Source: Bradyrhizobium sp. S69 (lineage in GTDB: Bacteria > Pseudomonadota > Alphaproteobacteria > Rhizobiales > Xanthobacteraceae). Taken from it: a stretch of 64,000 bases of DNA. Numbering within the stretch: position 1 is the stretch's first letter; the number at the start of each line of letters is the position of its first letter. Positions 30,287 to 39,131 of the stretch are shown here, in pieces. The notes under the pieces were generated by a model that was not told the origin of the DNA, did no database searches, and saw nothing but the letters and a program-made list of their open reading frames with translations. The stretch covers positions 490,512-554,511 of the forward strand of contig NZ_LMUK01000060.1 of the NCBI RefSeq assembly GCF_009766005.1. Direction: 5' to 3'. A program made the translations under genes and the position numbers.

Positions 30287-31696
30287 ATGAAGACCGCCAA
30301 AGACGTCCTGAAATCGATCAAGGACAACGACGTCAAATACGTCGACCTGCGTTTCACCGATCCGCGCGGCAAGTGGCAGCACGTGACCTTCGACATCAGC
30401 ATGATCGACGAAGACATCTTCGCCGAAGGCACCATGTTCGACGGCTCCTCGATCGCCGGCTGGAAGGCGATCAACGAATCCGACATGTGCCTGATGCCCG
30501 ACCCCGTCACCGCGACGATCGATCCGTTCTTCGCCGAAACCACCATGGTCATCACCTGTGACGTGCTGGAGCCGACCACCGGCGAGCCCTATAACCGCGA
30601 CCCGCGCGGCATGGCCAAGAAGGCCGAAGCCATGGTCAAGTCGATGGGTGTCGGCGACACCATTTTCGTCGGACCGGAAGCCGAATTCTTCGTGTTCGAC
30701 GACGTCCGTTTCCAGACCACGCCCTACAACACCGGCTTCAAGCTGGACTCGTCGGAACTGCCGATCAATTCGGACACCGAATATGAAGGCGGCAATCTCG
30801 GCCACCGCATCCGCACCAAGGCCGGCTATTTCCCGGTGCCGCCGCAGGATTCGGTGCAGGACATGCGCTCGGAAATGCTGGGCGCGATGGCCAAGATGGG
30901 CGTCAAGGTCGAGAAGCATCACCACGAAGTCGCCTCGGCCCAGCACGAGCTCGGCATGAAGTTCGACACCCTGACGCTGATGGCCGACCAGATGCAGATC
31001 TACAAATATTGCATCCATCAGGTCGCGCATATCTACGGCAAGACCGCCACCTTCATGCCGAAGCCGGTCTATGGCGACAACGGCTCGGGCATGCACGTCC
31101 ATCAGTCGATCTGGAAGGACGGCAAGCCGGTGTTCGCCGGCAACAAATATGCCGACCTCTCGGAGACCTGCCTGTCCTACATCGCCGGCATCATCAAGCA
31201 CGCCAAGGCGATCAACGCCTTCACCAACCCCTCGACCAACTCCTACAAGCGCCTGGTCCCGGGCTATGAAGCCCCGGTGCTGCTGGCCTACTCCGCGCGC
31301 AACCGCTCGGCGTCCTGCCGCATCCCCTACACCTCCAACCCGAAGGCCAAGCGCGTCGAGGTTCGTTTCCCCGATCCGATGGCCAATCCGTATCTCGGCT
31401 TCGCCGCGATGCTGATGGCGGGCCTCGACGGCATCAAGAACAAGCTCGATCCGGGTCCGGCGATGGACAAGGATCTCTACGACCTGCCGAAGGAAGAGCT
31501 GAAGGCGATCCCGACGGTGTGCGGTAGCTTGCGCGAGGCGCTGGAGAATCTCGACAAGGATCGCGGCTTCCTCAAGAACGGCGGCGTGTTCGACGACGAC
31601 TTCATCGACGCTTACATCGAGCTGAAGATGACCGAAGTCGCGCGCTACGAAATGACCCCGCATCCGGTCGAATTCGAGATGTACTACTCGCTGTAA
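30287..31696 (+). CDS. glnA: Glutamine synthetase type I
   Basis: The 469-residue enzyme makes glutamine from glutamate, ammonia and ATP and acts as a dodecamer in the cytoplasm. The N-terminal beta-grasp has YVDLRFTDPRGKWQH, and active-site blocks include GPEAEFFVFDD, the metal and ATP segment NGSGMHVHQS-like region (DNGSGMHVHQSIW) and NRSASCRIP. The adenylylation site Tyr398 lies in KDLYDLPKEE. It is downstream of glnB and followed by two hairpins. Confidence 0.98.
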   Translation: MKTAKDVLKSIKDNDVKYVDLRFTDPRGKWQHVTFDISMIDEDIFAEGTMFDGSSIAGWKAINESDMCLMPDPVTATIDPFFAETTMVITCDVLEPTTGEPYNRDPRGMAKKAEAMVKSMGVGDTIFVGPEAEFFVFDDVRFQTTPYNTGFKLDSSELPINSDTEYEGGNLGHRIRTKAGYFPVPPQDSVQDMRSEMLGAMAKMGVKVEKHHHEVASAQHELGMKFDTLTLMADQMQIYKYCIHQVAHIYGKTATFMPKPVYGDNGSGMHVHQSIWKDGKPVFAGNKYADLSETCLSYIAGIIKHAKAINAFTNPSTNSYKRLVPGYEAPVLLAYSARNRSASCRIPYTSNPKAKRVEVRFPDPMANPYLGFAAMLMAGLDGIKNKLDPGPAMDKDLYDLPKEELKAIPTVCGSLREALENLDKDRGFLKNGGVFDDDFIDAYIELKMTEVARYEMTPHPVEFEMYYSL

Positions 31697-31699
31697 TTT

Positions 31700-31725
31700 A
31701 TTCGCGGGGATTTCGCCCCGCGAAT
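31700..31725 (+). terminator. Stable hairpin after glnA
   Basis: A perfect 10-bp stem (31700-31709 with 31716-31725), 3 bases past the glnA stop. No T-run follows, so it may protect the mRNA 3' end or slow polymerase ahead of the next terminator. Confidence 0.6.
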
Positions 31726-31740
31726 AGCAGCCACCACATC

Positions 31741-31771
31741 AAAGGGCGCTCCCGATGGAGCGCCCTTTTTT
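31741..31771 (+). terminator. Intrinsic terminator of glnBA
   Basis: A perfect 12-bp stem (31741-31752 with 31757-31768) with loop CGAT and a run of six T. Confidence 0.92.
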
Positions 31772-31810
31772 GTTTGGCGTTGGGAAGATCGACGTTGCTC
31801 CACCCACCGC

Positions 31811-31945
31811 CGTCATACCCGCCACCGGGTCGCGCGAATGCGCGCCCGATGACAGGCTCCGGCGGGTATCCAGTAATACGAGGCGCGACTGATCAATTTC
31901 CAACGTCGCGGAATACTGGATCGTCCGCCTTCGCGGACGATGACG
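31811..31945. repeat. Dispersed palindromic intergenic repeat
   Basis: A 135-base element with outer inverted ends (CGTCAT at 31811, ATGACG at 31940) and an inner inverted pair (ATACCCGCC at 31816 and GGCGGGTAT at 31861), including the cgtccgccttcgcggacg hairpin. This style of repeat is frequent between genes in Bradyrhizobium-like genomes. Confidence 0.7.
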
Positions 31946-31966
31946 AACGTGGGCGTTCTCGCGGCA

Positions 31967-32345
31967 CGATGCGCCCGAGGTTTGCAAATTCATCGGCCCT
32001 CAAAAAACGAGAGGGCGCAGGGAAGACCGGGTGCGCGCTGCACCCGCGGTCTCATGTGCCAAGATGCACGTAGCAAAAAGCGCACACGAGCATACAGGTT
32101 CAGCGGAAGCAGTCCGGCCTTCCCTGCGCAATGGTTTTACGGCTTATCTTCGTGCTCTCCCCGGCGAGACCAGGGCTTGTTTGTCACCGTCGCTCCCAGG
32201 AAACGTGAGCTTCCTGCGAACTTGACGCACCTGCCATTGGGGCATCAGGACCACACGACTTTGCCGTCCGCTTCACGCGCCGTTCGTCAAAAGCGCATCC
32301 GCGTCCATCGCTCCCCGCCCCAACGTCAGTGACGATGGCCAACGC
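31967..32345. repeat. Rhizobial dispersed repeat (non-coding, often misannotated as ORF)
   Basis: About 380 bases whose plus-strand translation gives strings such as KTGCALHPRSHV and YRFSGSSPAFPAQWFYGLSS. I recognise these from many intergenic copies in Bradyrhizobium and Rhodopseudomonas-like genomes, where they are not real proteins. Together with the preceding element it fills the gap between glnA and the unknown cluster. Confidence 0.65.
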
Positions 32346-32534
32346 CCCCTCTTCCGGGACGGGATGCGAGCAATAGCAACTGAGTTGGGTCAAAAGTCAA
32401 GGACAATTTCTGAAAATCAGAAATGATGTAGCGGTGTGAAGGACTGGACAAGGCAAATCATATTGAATCGAGCCAACAATTAAGATTTTACGCGCAACGG
32501 GCGCTGCCGCGTTTCACCTCGCGGTCGGAGCGCC

Positions 32535-32717
32535 TCAGTCGGAGTTATCGCCTACTCCCACCGTGAGAGCCACATCAGGAACATTTGCGCCTCCAGCGGC
32601 AGCTGCATCAGCCATATCAATGCTGATGTCGCGGGCATAGTTGATCCGACTGGACGGCGTGATGCCCCCGCCCCTGGCCAGCTGCAGTGCGCTGACGCTG
32701 CCGGTGTTCTTGATCAT
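32535..32717 (-). CDS. Small 60-residue peptide at the end of the unknown cluster
   Basis: Starts MIKNTGSVSALQLARGGG and ends VALTVGVGDNSD. It follows the second ~330-residue paralog by 23 bases. The leader before its ATG (gtgcagagcgcatgatcaa) is almost identical to the one before the 33-codon peptide that follows the first paralog, and the first 13 residues align (MI-TGS-SALQL). So the peptide belongs to the duplicated unit. It has no Cys and no export signal. It could be a small structural or regulatory partner or a precursor peptide; no function is recognised. Confidence 0.55.
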   Translation of the reverse strand: MIKNTGSVSALQLARGGGITPSSRINYARDISIDMADAAAAGGANVPDVALTVGVGDNSD

Positions 32718-32740
32718 GCGCTCTGCACGCGAGCTCGCAC

Positions 32741-33739
32741 TTAATGGCCACCATGCGGAACGGGATAGCCTACCGGCGGATACCAGACGTAGCTCGCCGA
32801 CCTGATGATAACCGGCAGGTAATCCGCATCAATGTTCGGCAACAGCGGCTGCAAATCGGCACCGCTAAGCGCTGCGAACCAGTTCGAATATTGCGTATGC
32901 CAGACTTTTTCCCAAACCAGTTCGGGCACGTCGAGACCGCTGGAGCGGACTTCGAGGATGATGGTCTGGATCACGAGATCGTCGGCATCCAGGCAGGCAA
33001 ACGTCACCCACAACATGAACAGCAGCCATGTGGCGGCGATGGCGTTGTCGCCGCCCTCGCTGACCAATGTGTTGATGTTGGTCCGCAGGCCCTGGCCAAC
33101 CAGGTTGCGGCCCATCAGCGTGTCGTTCAAGGCCTTGACCGCCTCGGCGGGGGGCGCGGCCGAACGCAGAGCAGCCAGGGCCTTGGCCACCGGATCGTAA
33201 CCGGTGTTGAACACGCTCATGATGCTGGCCGCCAATCCGCCGGCCTTGAGACTTTGATTGAACCGCCCGAGGCGGTCGTCTAACCAGTCAGGCGCGGATC
33301 CACCTCTGTCACGCGACAGGTCGATCAGGAGATGATGGCTGAAAAACAGGTAGTACGTGACGCAGGTAGCAAGCGGTGGCCCAGGCGTCGAATTCTGAAA
33401 ACATAAGGGCAGATTGACGAAAGGGCCTCCAGCGCCCCAATAGGCCTGGAGAGCGGCCGCCGCATCCGTGCGCGGGATGTGGCGGAACAGCGCCCAGCCG
33501 TACGGCGTAAGGTCCGGATCGCCGTCGTGAAATTTATTCCACTCAGCAGCGGGAATAATTCGCGTCAGCATGAGATTGAGCAAAGTACCGCGATGACACG
33601 ACGAAAACTCATCGCTGTCATAGTACGGCAGGGCATCCAGCAGCGCGACGAGCTCGGGCATCAGCCCGGCGTCGCCGCCGGCACCCGTTCCGGTGATGGG
33701 GCTGAGCAATCGTTGCTGCAACTGCTTCATATCGCCCAT
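32741..33739 (-). CDS. Unknown ~330-residue protein, tandem paralog 2
   Basis: A 332-residue protein starting MGDMKQLQQRLLSPITG, closely similar over its whole length to its upstream paralog (33852-34841). Shared blocks are ALPYYDSDEFSSCHRGTLLN, SVFNTGYDPVAKALAALRSA and PELVWEKVWHTQYSNWFA. Two hydrophobic stretches occur (TCVTYYLFFSHHLLIDL and AATWLLFMLWVTFACL), yet it has no signal peptide, so it may be a soluble protein or peripherally membrane-bound. I recognise no family. Its start overlaps the end of the 33-codon mini-gene by 13 bases. Confidence 0.75.
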   Translation of the reverse strand: MGDMKQLQQRLLSPITGTGAGGDAGLMPELVALLDALPYYDSDEFSSCHRGTLLNLMLTRIIPAAEWNKFHDGDPDLTPYGWALFRHIPRTDAAAALQAYWGAGGPFVNLPLCFQNSTPGPPLATCVTYYLFFSHHLLIDLSRDRGGSAPDWLDDRLGRFNQSLKAGGLAASIMSVFNTGYDPVAKALAALRSAAPPAEAVKALNDTLMGRNLVGQGLRTNINTLVSEGGDNAIAATWLLFMLWVTFACLDADDLVIQTIILEVRSSGLDVPELVWEKVWHTQYSNWFAALSGADLQPLLPNIDADYLPVIIRSASYVWYPPVGYPVPHGGH

Positions 33740-33828
33740 GCTGATCTTCTCCTGATCGGCGCAACCGCAATCGGGGTGCCGTCGATGCTGAGCTGCAACG
33801 CGCTGATGCTGCCGGTGGCATTGATCAT
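33727..33828 (-). CDS. Mini-gene of 33 codons between the paralogs
   Basis: Reads MINATGSISALQLSIDGTP and on to a TGA that overlaps the next gene's start region. The first 13 residues match the 60-residue peptide at 32535-32717, after which they diverge; this copy looks shortened by the duplication junction. It may be a translated coupling peptide or a truncated relic. It is below usual gene-calling length and is supported only by the conserved leader and start. Confidence 0.4.
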   Translation of the reverse strand: MINATGSISALQLSIDGTPIAVAPIRRRSAWAI

Positions 33829-33851
33829 GCGCTCTGCACCCGAAGTCGCAC

Positions 33852-34841
33852 CTAATGCCAAGGAGGATAGCCTACCGGCGGATACCAGGTAGATCTCTCA
33901 CCCCAGATGAGCTCACTCGCGAAACTCGCATCAACGTTCGGCAGCAGCGGCGCCAAATCGGCACCGCTGAGCGGTGCGAACCAGTTCGAATATTGCGTGT
34001 GCCAGACCTTTTCCCAAACCAGTTCGGGAACGTGGAGACCACTGGAGCGGACTTCGAGGATGATGGCCTCGATCTTGATATCATCCGCCTCCAGGCAGGC
34101 AAACGTCACCCACAACACGAACAGCAGCCATGTGGCGGCGATGGCGCTGTCGCCGCCCTCGCTGACCGCCGTATTGATGTTGGTCCGCAGGCCCTGGCCG
34201 GCCAGGTTGCGGCCCATCAGCGTGTCGTTCAAGGCCTTGACCGCCTCGGCGGGTGGCGCGGCGGAACGCAGAGCCGCCAACGCCTTGGCCACCGGATCGT
34301 AACCGGTATTGAACACGCTCATGACGCTGCTCGCCAATCCGCCAGTGTTGAAACTTTGATTGAACAGCCTCAGGCGGTCGTCGAACCCGTCAGGCGCCCA
34401 TCCGCCCCTGTTGCGCAACAGGTCGATCAGGAGATGATGGCTGAAAAACAGAGGGTACGTCATGCTGATATCACGAGGTGACGAAGGCGGATTATGCGGA
34501 TAACATATCGGCAGATCGAAGAATGGGCCTCCGGCGCTCCAATACGCAAAGAGGGCGGTGGCCGCCTCGGTGCGCAGGGTCTGGTGGAACACCGCAAAGC
34601 CGTACGGCGAAAGGTCCGGATCGCCGCGGCTATACCGGTCCCGGTCAGGATTGGTAGTAAGTCTCGTGATCAAGAGATTGAGCAAGGTGCCGCGATGACA
34701 CGATGAAAATTCATCGCTGTCGTAGTACGGCAGGGCATCCACCAGCGCGACAAGCTCGGGCATCAGCCCGGCGTCGCCGCCAGCAGCCGCGCCGGTGATG
34801 GGGCTGAGCAATCGTTGCTGCAACTGTTTCATATCGCCCAT
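33852..34841 (-). CDS. Unknown ~330-residue protein, tandem paralog 1
   Basis: A 329-residue paralog of the 32741-33739 product with the same N-terminus (MGDMKQLQQRLLSPITG) and near-identical middle and C-terminal thirds; the region around residues 60-150 differs more (for example RDRYSRGDPDLSPYGFAVFHQ). Both copies are preceded by the same leader gcgccgatcaggagaaga. It lies 54 bases after the 1314-residue gene on the same strand, so all are probably one transcript. No family or function recognised. Confidence 0.75.
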   Translation of the reverse strand: MGDMKQLQQRLLSPITGAAAGGDAGLMPELVALVDALPYYDSDEFSSCHRGTLLNLLITRLTTNPDRDRYSRGDPDLSPYGFAVFHQTLRTEAATALFAYWSAGGPFFDLPICYPHNPPSSPRDISMTYPLFFSHHLLIDLLRNRGGWAPDGFDDRLRLFNQSFNTGGLASSVMSVFNTGYDPVAKALAALRSAAPPAEAVKALNDTLMGRNLAGQGLRTNINTAVSEGGDSAIAATWLLFVLWVTFACLEADDIKIEAIILEVRSSGLHVPELVWEKVWHTQYSNWFAPLSGADLAPLLPNVDASFASELIWGERSTWYPPVGYPPWH

Positions 34842-34895
34842 TCTGGTCTTCTCCTGATCGGCGCAATTCCCCTGATAAGGCCAGCCGCGGCTGCG

Positions 34896-37800
34896 CTATG
34901 ACGGCTGCGGCGCCGCCACGGTGATGGCGAAGCTCGCCTGCGCCTGCCCGACCGCGTTCTTGACGGATAATTTCAAGGTCGAGGTGCCGGCTGTCGCGGC
35001 CGCCTTACCGTTCGGCTTGAACTCGCCGGAGGTCGGATCGAAGTCGAGAAAGTCAGGCAGCGCGCCGTCGACGGCACAGGTGAGAGGCGCGCTGGGCAGC
35101 ACGGCAAACTGCGGCATGAAGCCTTGCGCCTTATCCGGCTGGGTGCCGAGCGGGAAATCGAGATTCTTCATGGTCATGAAATTCGGCGCCATGCCCGACA
35201 TCGCCAGCGTGAACGTCGTCCGCAAAAACAGCGGCTGGAAACCAAGGCCGCTGCCATTATCGCTCAGCCAGCCCGTCGCATTCTGCGGCGGATAGCTCGG
35301 CGGCGTGCTCGTGTCCGGCATCACCGGCTGCAGTGTCATCGCCAGGGACAGCAGATAGGCGCCACCGTTGGTGCACACGGCGTCGGATTGCGCAGCGTGC
35401 AGCCAGGACTGCGTCAACACATTGGACGGCTGCGACAGCTTCGGCTGGAACGAAACCGTGTGGTCGTTCATCATGCTGAGATAGAGCACGACGGGCGGCC
35501 TGCTCTCATCGGGCTGCGCCACGGTGAAGATCTTGCTCACGCCCAGGCTGTCCGTGCTCGCCTGCCAGATCATATCCGGCTGGCCGGAGAACTTTAGCGC
35601 CTTGTCGATGGTGCCGTCGGGCCGGCAACGAAAGAGTTGGTCGCCCGAGGCAAGCGTAAATCCGATCATCAAGAGGTCGGACTGTTCGGGATTGACGAAC
35701 GGTCTGGCGTAATCGAGGCTGCTGCAGCGGTTGCGGATCTTGAAGCCGGCCGGCTCGACATAATTGTTGACAAATGTCTCGACCGGGTCCGGCGGCGTGT
35801 CGGGATGGACCAGCAAATAGATCATGATGCCGACCCCGGCGAGCGCCGCGAGAATGCCGAAGGCGCCGCACGCGGAGCAAAACATCGCCATGCCGCATTC
35901 GGCGGTCATCCAACCGAGGCCCACCGCCGCCGTTCCCATCAGGGAAATCAGCAGCAATCCGCCGCTGGCAATGCCGAGCGCGTCGTTGGCCGTTTCCAAC
36001 TCGCCCTTGTCGTGTATCAGGGATGAAATATTGAAATAGAGCCCGGCGATGATGAGAAGCGGTGTGATCCGCGTTCCCATGAATTCCTCCAGGTTCTTGC
36101 CGAACATCTTGCCCACCAGCGAGGCATCCTCCGCCGCCGCGTTCTCGCTGACCAGGATCGCGCTCGCCACGCCGTCGCCGGTCACGACGATTGGCTTGGC
36201 GCTGCCGAGCCACCGGGCCGCGCCGCTGCCGGTCCGCGTGAACATGACCTCGAACGCCTTGCCGCCTTCGCCCAACACGGTGATCCGGCCGAACGCCATC
36301 GCGCGTTCGCCAGCGCTCAGGCCGTCCGCCCCGAAAACCAGCGACAGCCGCGCACCGCGCTGGACCACGGCGGCGACGAACTGCAGGCCCAGGCCGGCAG
36401 TGTCGATGATGACCTGCGCACGCTGATCGTCGGTCATCCGGCCCCATTCCTTGAACGACACGACCAGACTGGCGACAGCGAGCCCGCTGATGGTGCCCAG
36501 CAGCAGCGAGCCAAACACTTCGACCCCGACCGAAAACCTTGGATATGTGGCGACGAACCATTTCTCGTAACGCTCGGCAATGAACGGCAGCGCCATCGCT
36601 TCGTCGATCGCCTCGGCAAAGCTGTTGATGACCTTGAACGATTGCACGAAGATCTCATCGGCCTGCTGGTCATCGAGGATCTGCTGCACAGTTGCCGCGG
36701 CGGCGGCGAGCTTGGCGTCGCTGTTGTTAAGGTTGTCGTCGACGAATTTCTGCAGGCATTGCTTCACCACGTCGACGTCGATCGAATCGTTGCTGAAGTC
36801 GTAGGTGCCGATCATCACGTTGGTGGCGACGAAGGTGTTGATGGCCTTGACATATTCATTGGCGAAGTGACCTGACGGGTCGAGCGCGGTGAGCACCGAT
36901 GAGTTGGCCTGCAACAGCCGCGACAGCATGGTCGTATCGTCGGAGCCGCTGCTGATATTGAGCTGGGTGTAGAAACTTTTGAGAAATCTAGGACTGGTGT
37001 TGTAGATATAGAAATAGAACGCCCAGTAGAGATTGTGCATCACGGCGTATTGGCCGGAGTCCTGCATCTGCGCGATCAGCTTGCCCTTCATGCCGGGATT
37101 GGCGGGATCGTCGGCCACGTTCTTGACGATATCGTCAATCTGCTCCTGGAGCTTCGCCATGATCTGCGGCTGGTAGGCGGACGCGTTGTTGATCTGGTCG
37201 CTGCGATACTGCGCCGTCAGCGGAAACAACTTGTCCCATTCGTATTGGAACAAGGCCTGGCCGTGGACCTGATAGACCTTGGAGGCAGCGGTCTGCGTCT
37301 TGAGCCAGGTCTTGGCCCGCCACTTGTTGAGATATTTGCAGTTGTCGTCGGTGCCGTCGGCCAGGCCCTGGGTGAGCACGGCGACCGCCAACGATCCGTA
37401 CCAGCCAGCCGGATAGAAAACACCGTCGACCGGTGAATTGGCGATCTCGGCCAATTTGCCGGTCAGTTTGGGTTGATCTCCCGGAAACAGCGTGTTCCAC
37501 AAATCGGAAGGCATAAAGCTGTTGGTGATGGCGCCGAGATCCTGCGTCACCGCGACCTGGACCTGGTCCTGCCACGAGCCTTGCTGCTTCACAAAGGGCG
37601 TCATCGACGTGAGGCCAAAGATGTCCAGGCCGCCAGCCAGGGCGGTGTGCTGGCGTTCCGCCGCGGCAAAGGCCTGCGGATGCAGGTCCCGGTGGGCCGC
37701 GATGGCGTCAAGCGCGGCCTTGGCGGAAAGCCGCTGCATTTTCAAGCGGCCGTCGGCGCTCGCCGCGGTCGACCCGTCGGCTGCAAATTTCACGCTGCCG

Positions 37801-38840
37801 CGCACCGGCAGTCCGGTCTGGTGCTGCTGGCTTGCGGTGAGATCGCTCCACGACAACACGTCGCCGTTGAGCAGCGAGGTGCGAATCGGCTCGCCTGCAA
37901 TGACGAGCCGGCCGCCGAACACCGCCAATGGCGCGGCATTCGGCGCGATGCTGAAATAGCCGTTGGCCTGCGCCAGCGCCGCAACGCCTTGCAAACCGAC
38001 CAGTCTGCCATTTGGGAAATGCCCATCGATCTGCATCGCGCCCGAGATGCTCATGGCGCTGGCATCCTCGAACGCCTGAAGCCACAGCGGATAGACGGTG
38101 TCGGGCCCGCTGGTCGAGCGGCCTCGATCTGCATCAGGGTCCACCAATGACTTGAACAGCAAATTCCAGACCAGGCGGCCGTTTCGCTCGCCCATCGTCA
38201 GGGTGCCGCCGGCCTCGCTCTCATCCGGGGTCCAGGGATCGTTGCCCGTTTGCAAATCGGCAAATTCGAAGCCAAACGCCGCCGGATCCATCAGCCCGCC
38301 GGGGGTGAGCGAATAGGAAAGCTGCAACCGGCCTGCCGCCCATTGCGCACCCTTCCACGCCGCGGACTCGGGATCCCAGGCGAATCCCTCGGCTTTGCCG
38401 CCCGAGGTGACATATTGGGCGCCGCAGTCCGTGGCGACGTCGCAGACAAAGCTGACGACCTGCGTCGCCTCTATCCCCGCAGGATTGAGCCCCGCTCCGA
38501 CGACCCCCGATCCGGAGCGCCTGTTGACACTGAGATGATATTGACCGCCACCGAATAGACCGCGCCAGCTCAGAATATGATCGTGCGGGTCGAAGCGAAA
38601 GGCGTCGCGCGGCACCGGCACCTGATCGATGAACAACTGGTCGCGCGCAGCATCCATCGGATCGGACAGAATAAGCACGATGCGGCTCGGAATCGGCTGC
38701 TGCGAAGCCGGCTGCCGTGAAGGACCAGGCGCTCGCCGTATCGCGAAATCGTAGGCCAATGGCCGTCGAATGCCGTTCAGCGCGTCAATCGGGCGCGGCT
38801 GAGACTTCCGTAACCCGAAGGACGAGCCAGTGACGGCCAT
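34896..38840 (-). CDS. Large unknown protein with membrane helices and C-terminal Ig-like domain
   Basis: A 1314-residue protein heading the unknown cluster. The N-terminal ~400 residues are beta-rich and lack a signal peptide (IVLILSDPMDAARDQLFID, HILSWRGLFGGGQYHLSV). A helical region (about 400-760) has many Tyr, Asn and Gln. Hydrophobic segments follow at about 770-800 (FGSLLLGTISGLAVASLVV), 927-945 (LLIIAGLYFNI) and 955-1010 (GGLLLISLMGTAAVG and GILAALAGVGIMIYLLV), rich in Gly as in pore or glycine-zipper helices. The last ~60 residues (LPDFLDFDPTSGEFKPNG and so on) look like a putative-Ig (He_PIG-type) domain. Whole-protein family not recognised. Confidence 0.8.
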   Translation of the reverse strand: MAVTGSSFGLRKSQPRPIDALNGIRRPLAYDFAIRRAPGPSRQPASQQPIPSRIVLILSDPMDAARDQLFIDQVPVPRDAFRFDPHDHILSWRGLFGGGQYHLSVNRRSGSGVVGAGLNPAGIEATQVVSFVCDVATDCGAQYVTSGGKAEGFAWDPESAAWKGAQWAAGRLQLSYSLTPGGLMDPAAFGFEFADLQTGNDPWTPDESEAGGTLTMGERNGRLVWNLLFKSLVDPDADRGRSTSGPDTVYPLWLQAFEDASAMSISGAMQIDGHFPNGRLVGLQGVAALAQANGYFSIAPNAAPLAVFGGRLVIAGEPIRTSLLNGDVLSWSDLTASQQHQTGLPVRGSVKFAADGSTAASADGRLKMQRLSAKAALDAIAAHRDLHPQAFAAAERQHTALAGGLDIFGLTSMTPFVKQQGSWQDQVQVAVTQDLGAITNSFMPSDLWNTLFPGDQPKLTGKLAEIANSPVDGVFYPAGWYGSLAVAVLTQGLADGTDDNCKYLNKWRAKTWLKTQTAASKVYQVHGQALFQYEWDKLFPLTAQYRSDQINNASAYQPQIMAKLQEQIDDIVKNVADDPANPGMKGKLIAQMQDSGQYAVMHNLYWAFYFYIYNTSPRFLKSFYTQLNISSGSDDTTMLSRLLQANSSVLTALDPSGHFANEYVKAINTFVATNVMIGTYDFSNDSIDVDVVKQCLQKFVDDNLNNSDAKLAAAAATVQQILDDQQADEIFVQSFKVINSFAEAIDEAMALPFIAERYEKWFVATYPRFSVGVEVFGSLLLGTISGLAVASLVVSFKEWGRMTDDQRAQVIIDTAGLGLQFVAAVVQRGARLSLVFGADGLSAGERAMAFGRITVLGEGGKAFEVMFTRTGSGAARWLGSAKPIVVTGDGVASAILVSENAAAEDASLVGKMFGKNLEEFMGTRITPLLIIAGLYFNISSLIHDKGELETANDALGIASGGLLLISLMGTAAVGLGWMTAECGMAMFCSACGAFGILAALAGVGIMIYLLVHPDTPPDPVETFVNNYVEPAGFKIRNRCSSLDYARPFVNPEQSDLLMIGFTLASGDQLFRCRPDGTIDKALKFSGQPDMIWQASTDSLGVSKIFTVAQPDESRPPVVLYLSMMNDHTVSFQPKLSQPSNVLTQSWLHAAQSDAVCTNGGAYLLSLAMTLQPVMPDTSTPPSYPPQNATGWLSDNGSGLGFQPLFLRTTFTLAMSGMAPNFMTMKNLDFPLGTQPDKAQGFMPQFAVLPSAPLTCAVDGALPDFLDFDPTSGEFKPNGKAAATAGTSTLKLSVKNAVGQAQASFAITVAAPQPS

Positions 38841-39131
38841 GCTCTATCTCCAGCGGTATGCGATGGGATGAATGCCAGAAGTTTGACCCTATACCTTAGG
38901 TAGCATGACAATATAACGGACAAGAAGCGGAATCGCAGAATTCTTGTGCTGTCCGTATCCGCGCATGTCGCGGCAATCAGACCTTGAAGCCGTGCGGACC
39001 TGGAAGCCGCCCTTTTGCGAGGTAACCGGCCATTAGGATTTGGCCCGCGCTGATTTGTTTGACTCCGATTCGTTCTTTGAGAACAGAATGGAGTCAGAGC
39101 GGGAACATTCGGGCTGCGCGCAATAACCGCA

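Noticed and set aside
29822..31663. 613-codon minus-strand frame across glnB and glnA
   Set aside because: Shadow of glnA; low-complexity His/Arg/Asp composition, no domain, while GlnB and GlnA are unmistakable.
31940..32332. 130-codon plus-strand frame in the gap after glnA
   Set aside because: The translation matches strings I know from dispersed non-coding rhizobial repeats, not from a protein family.
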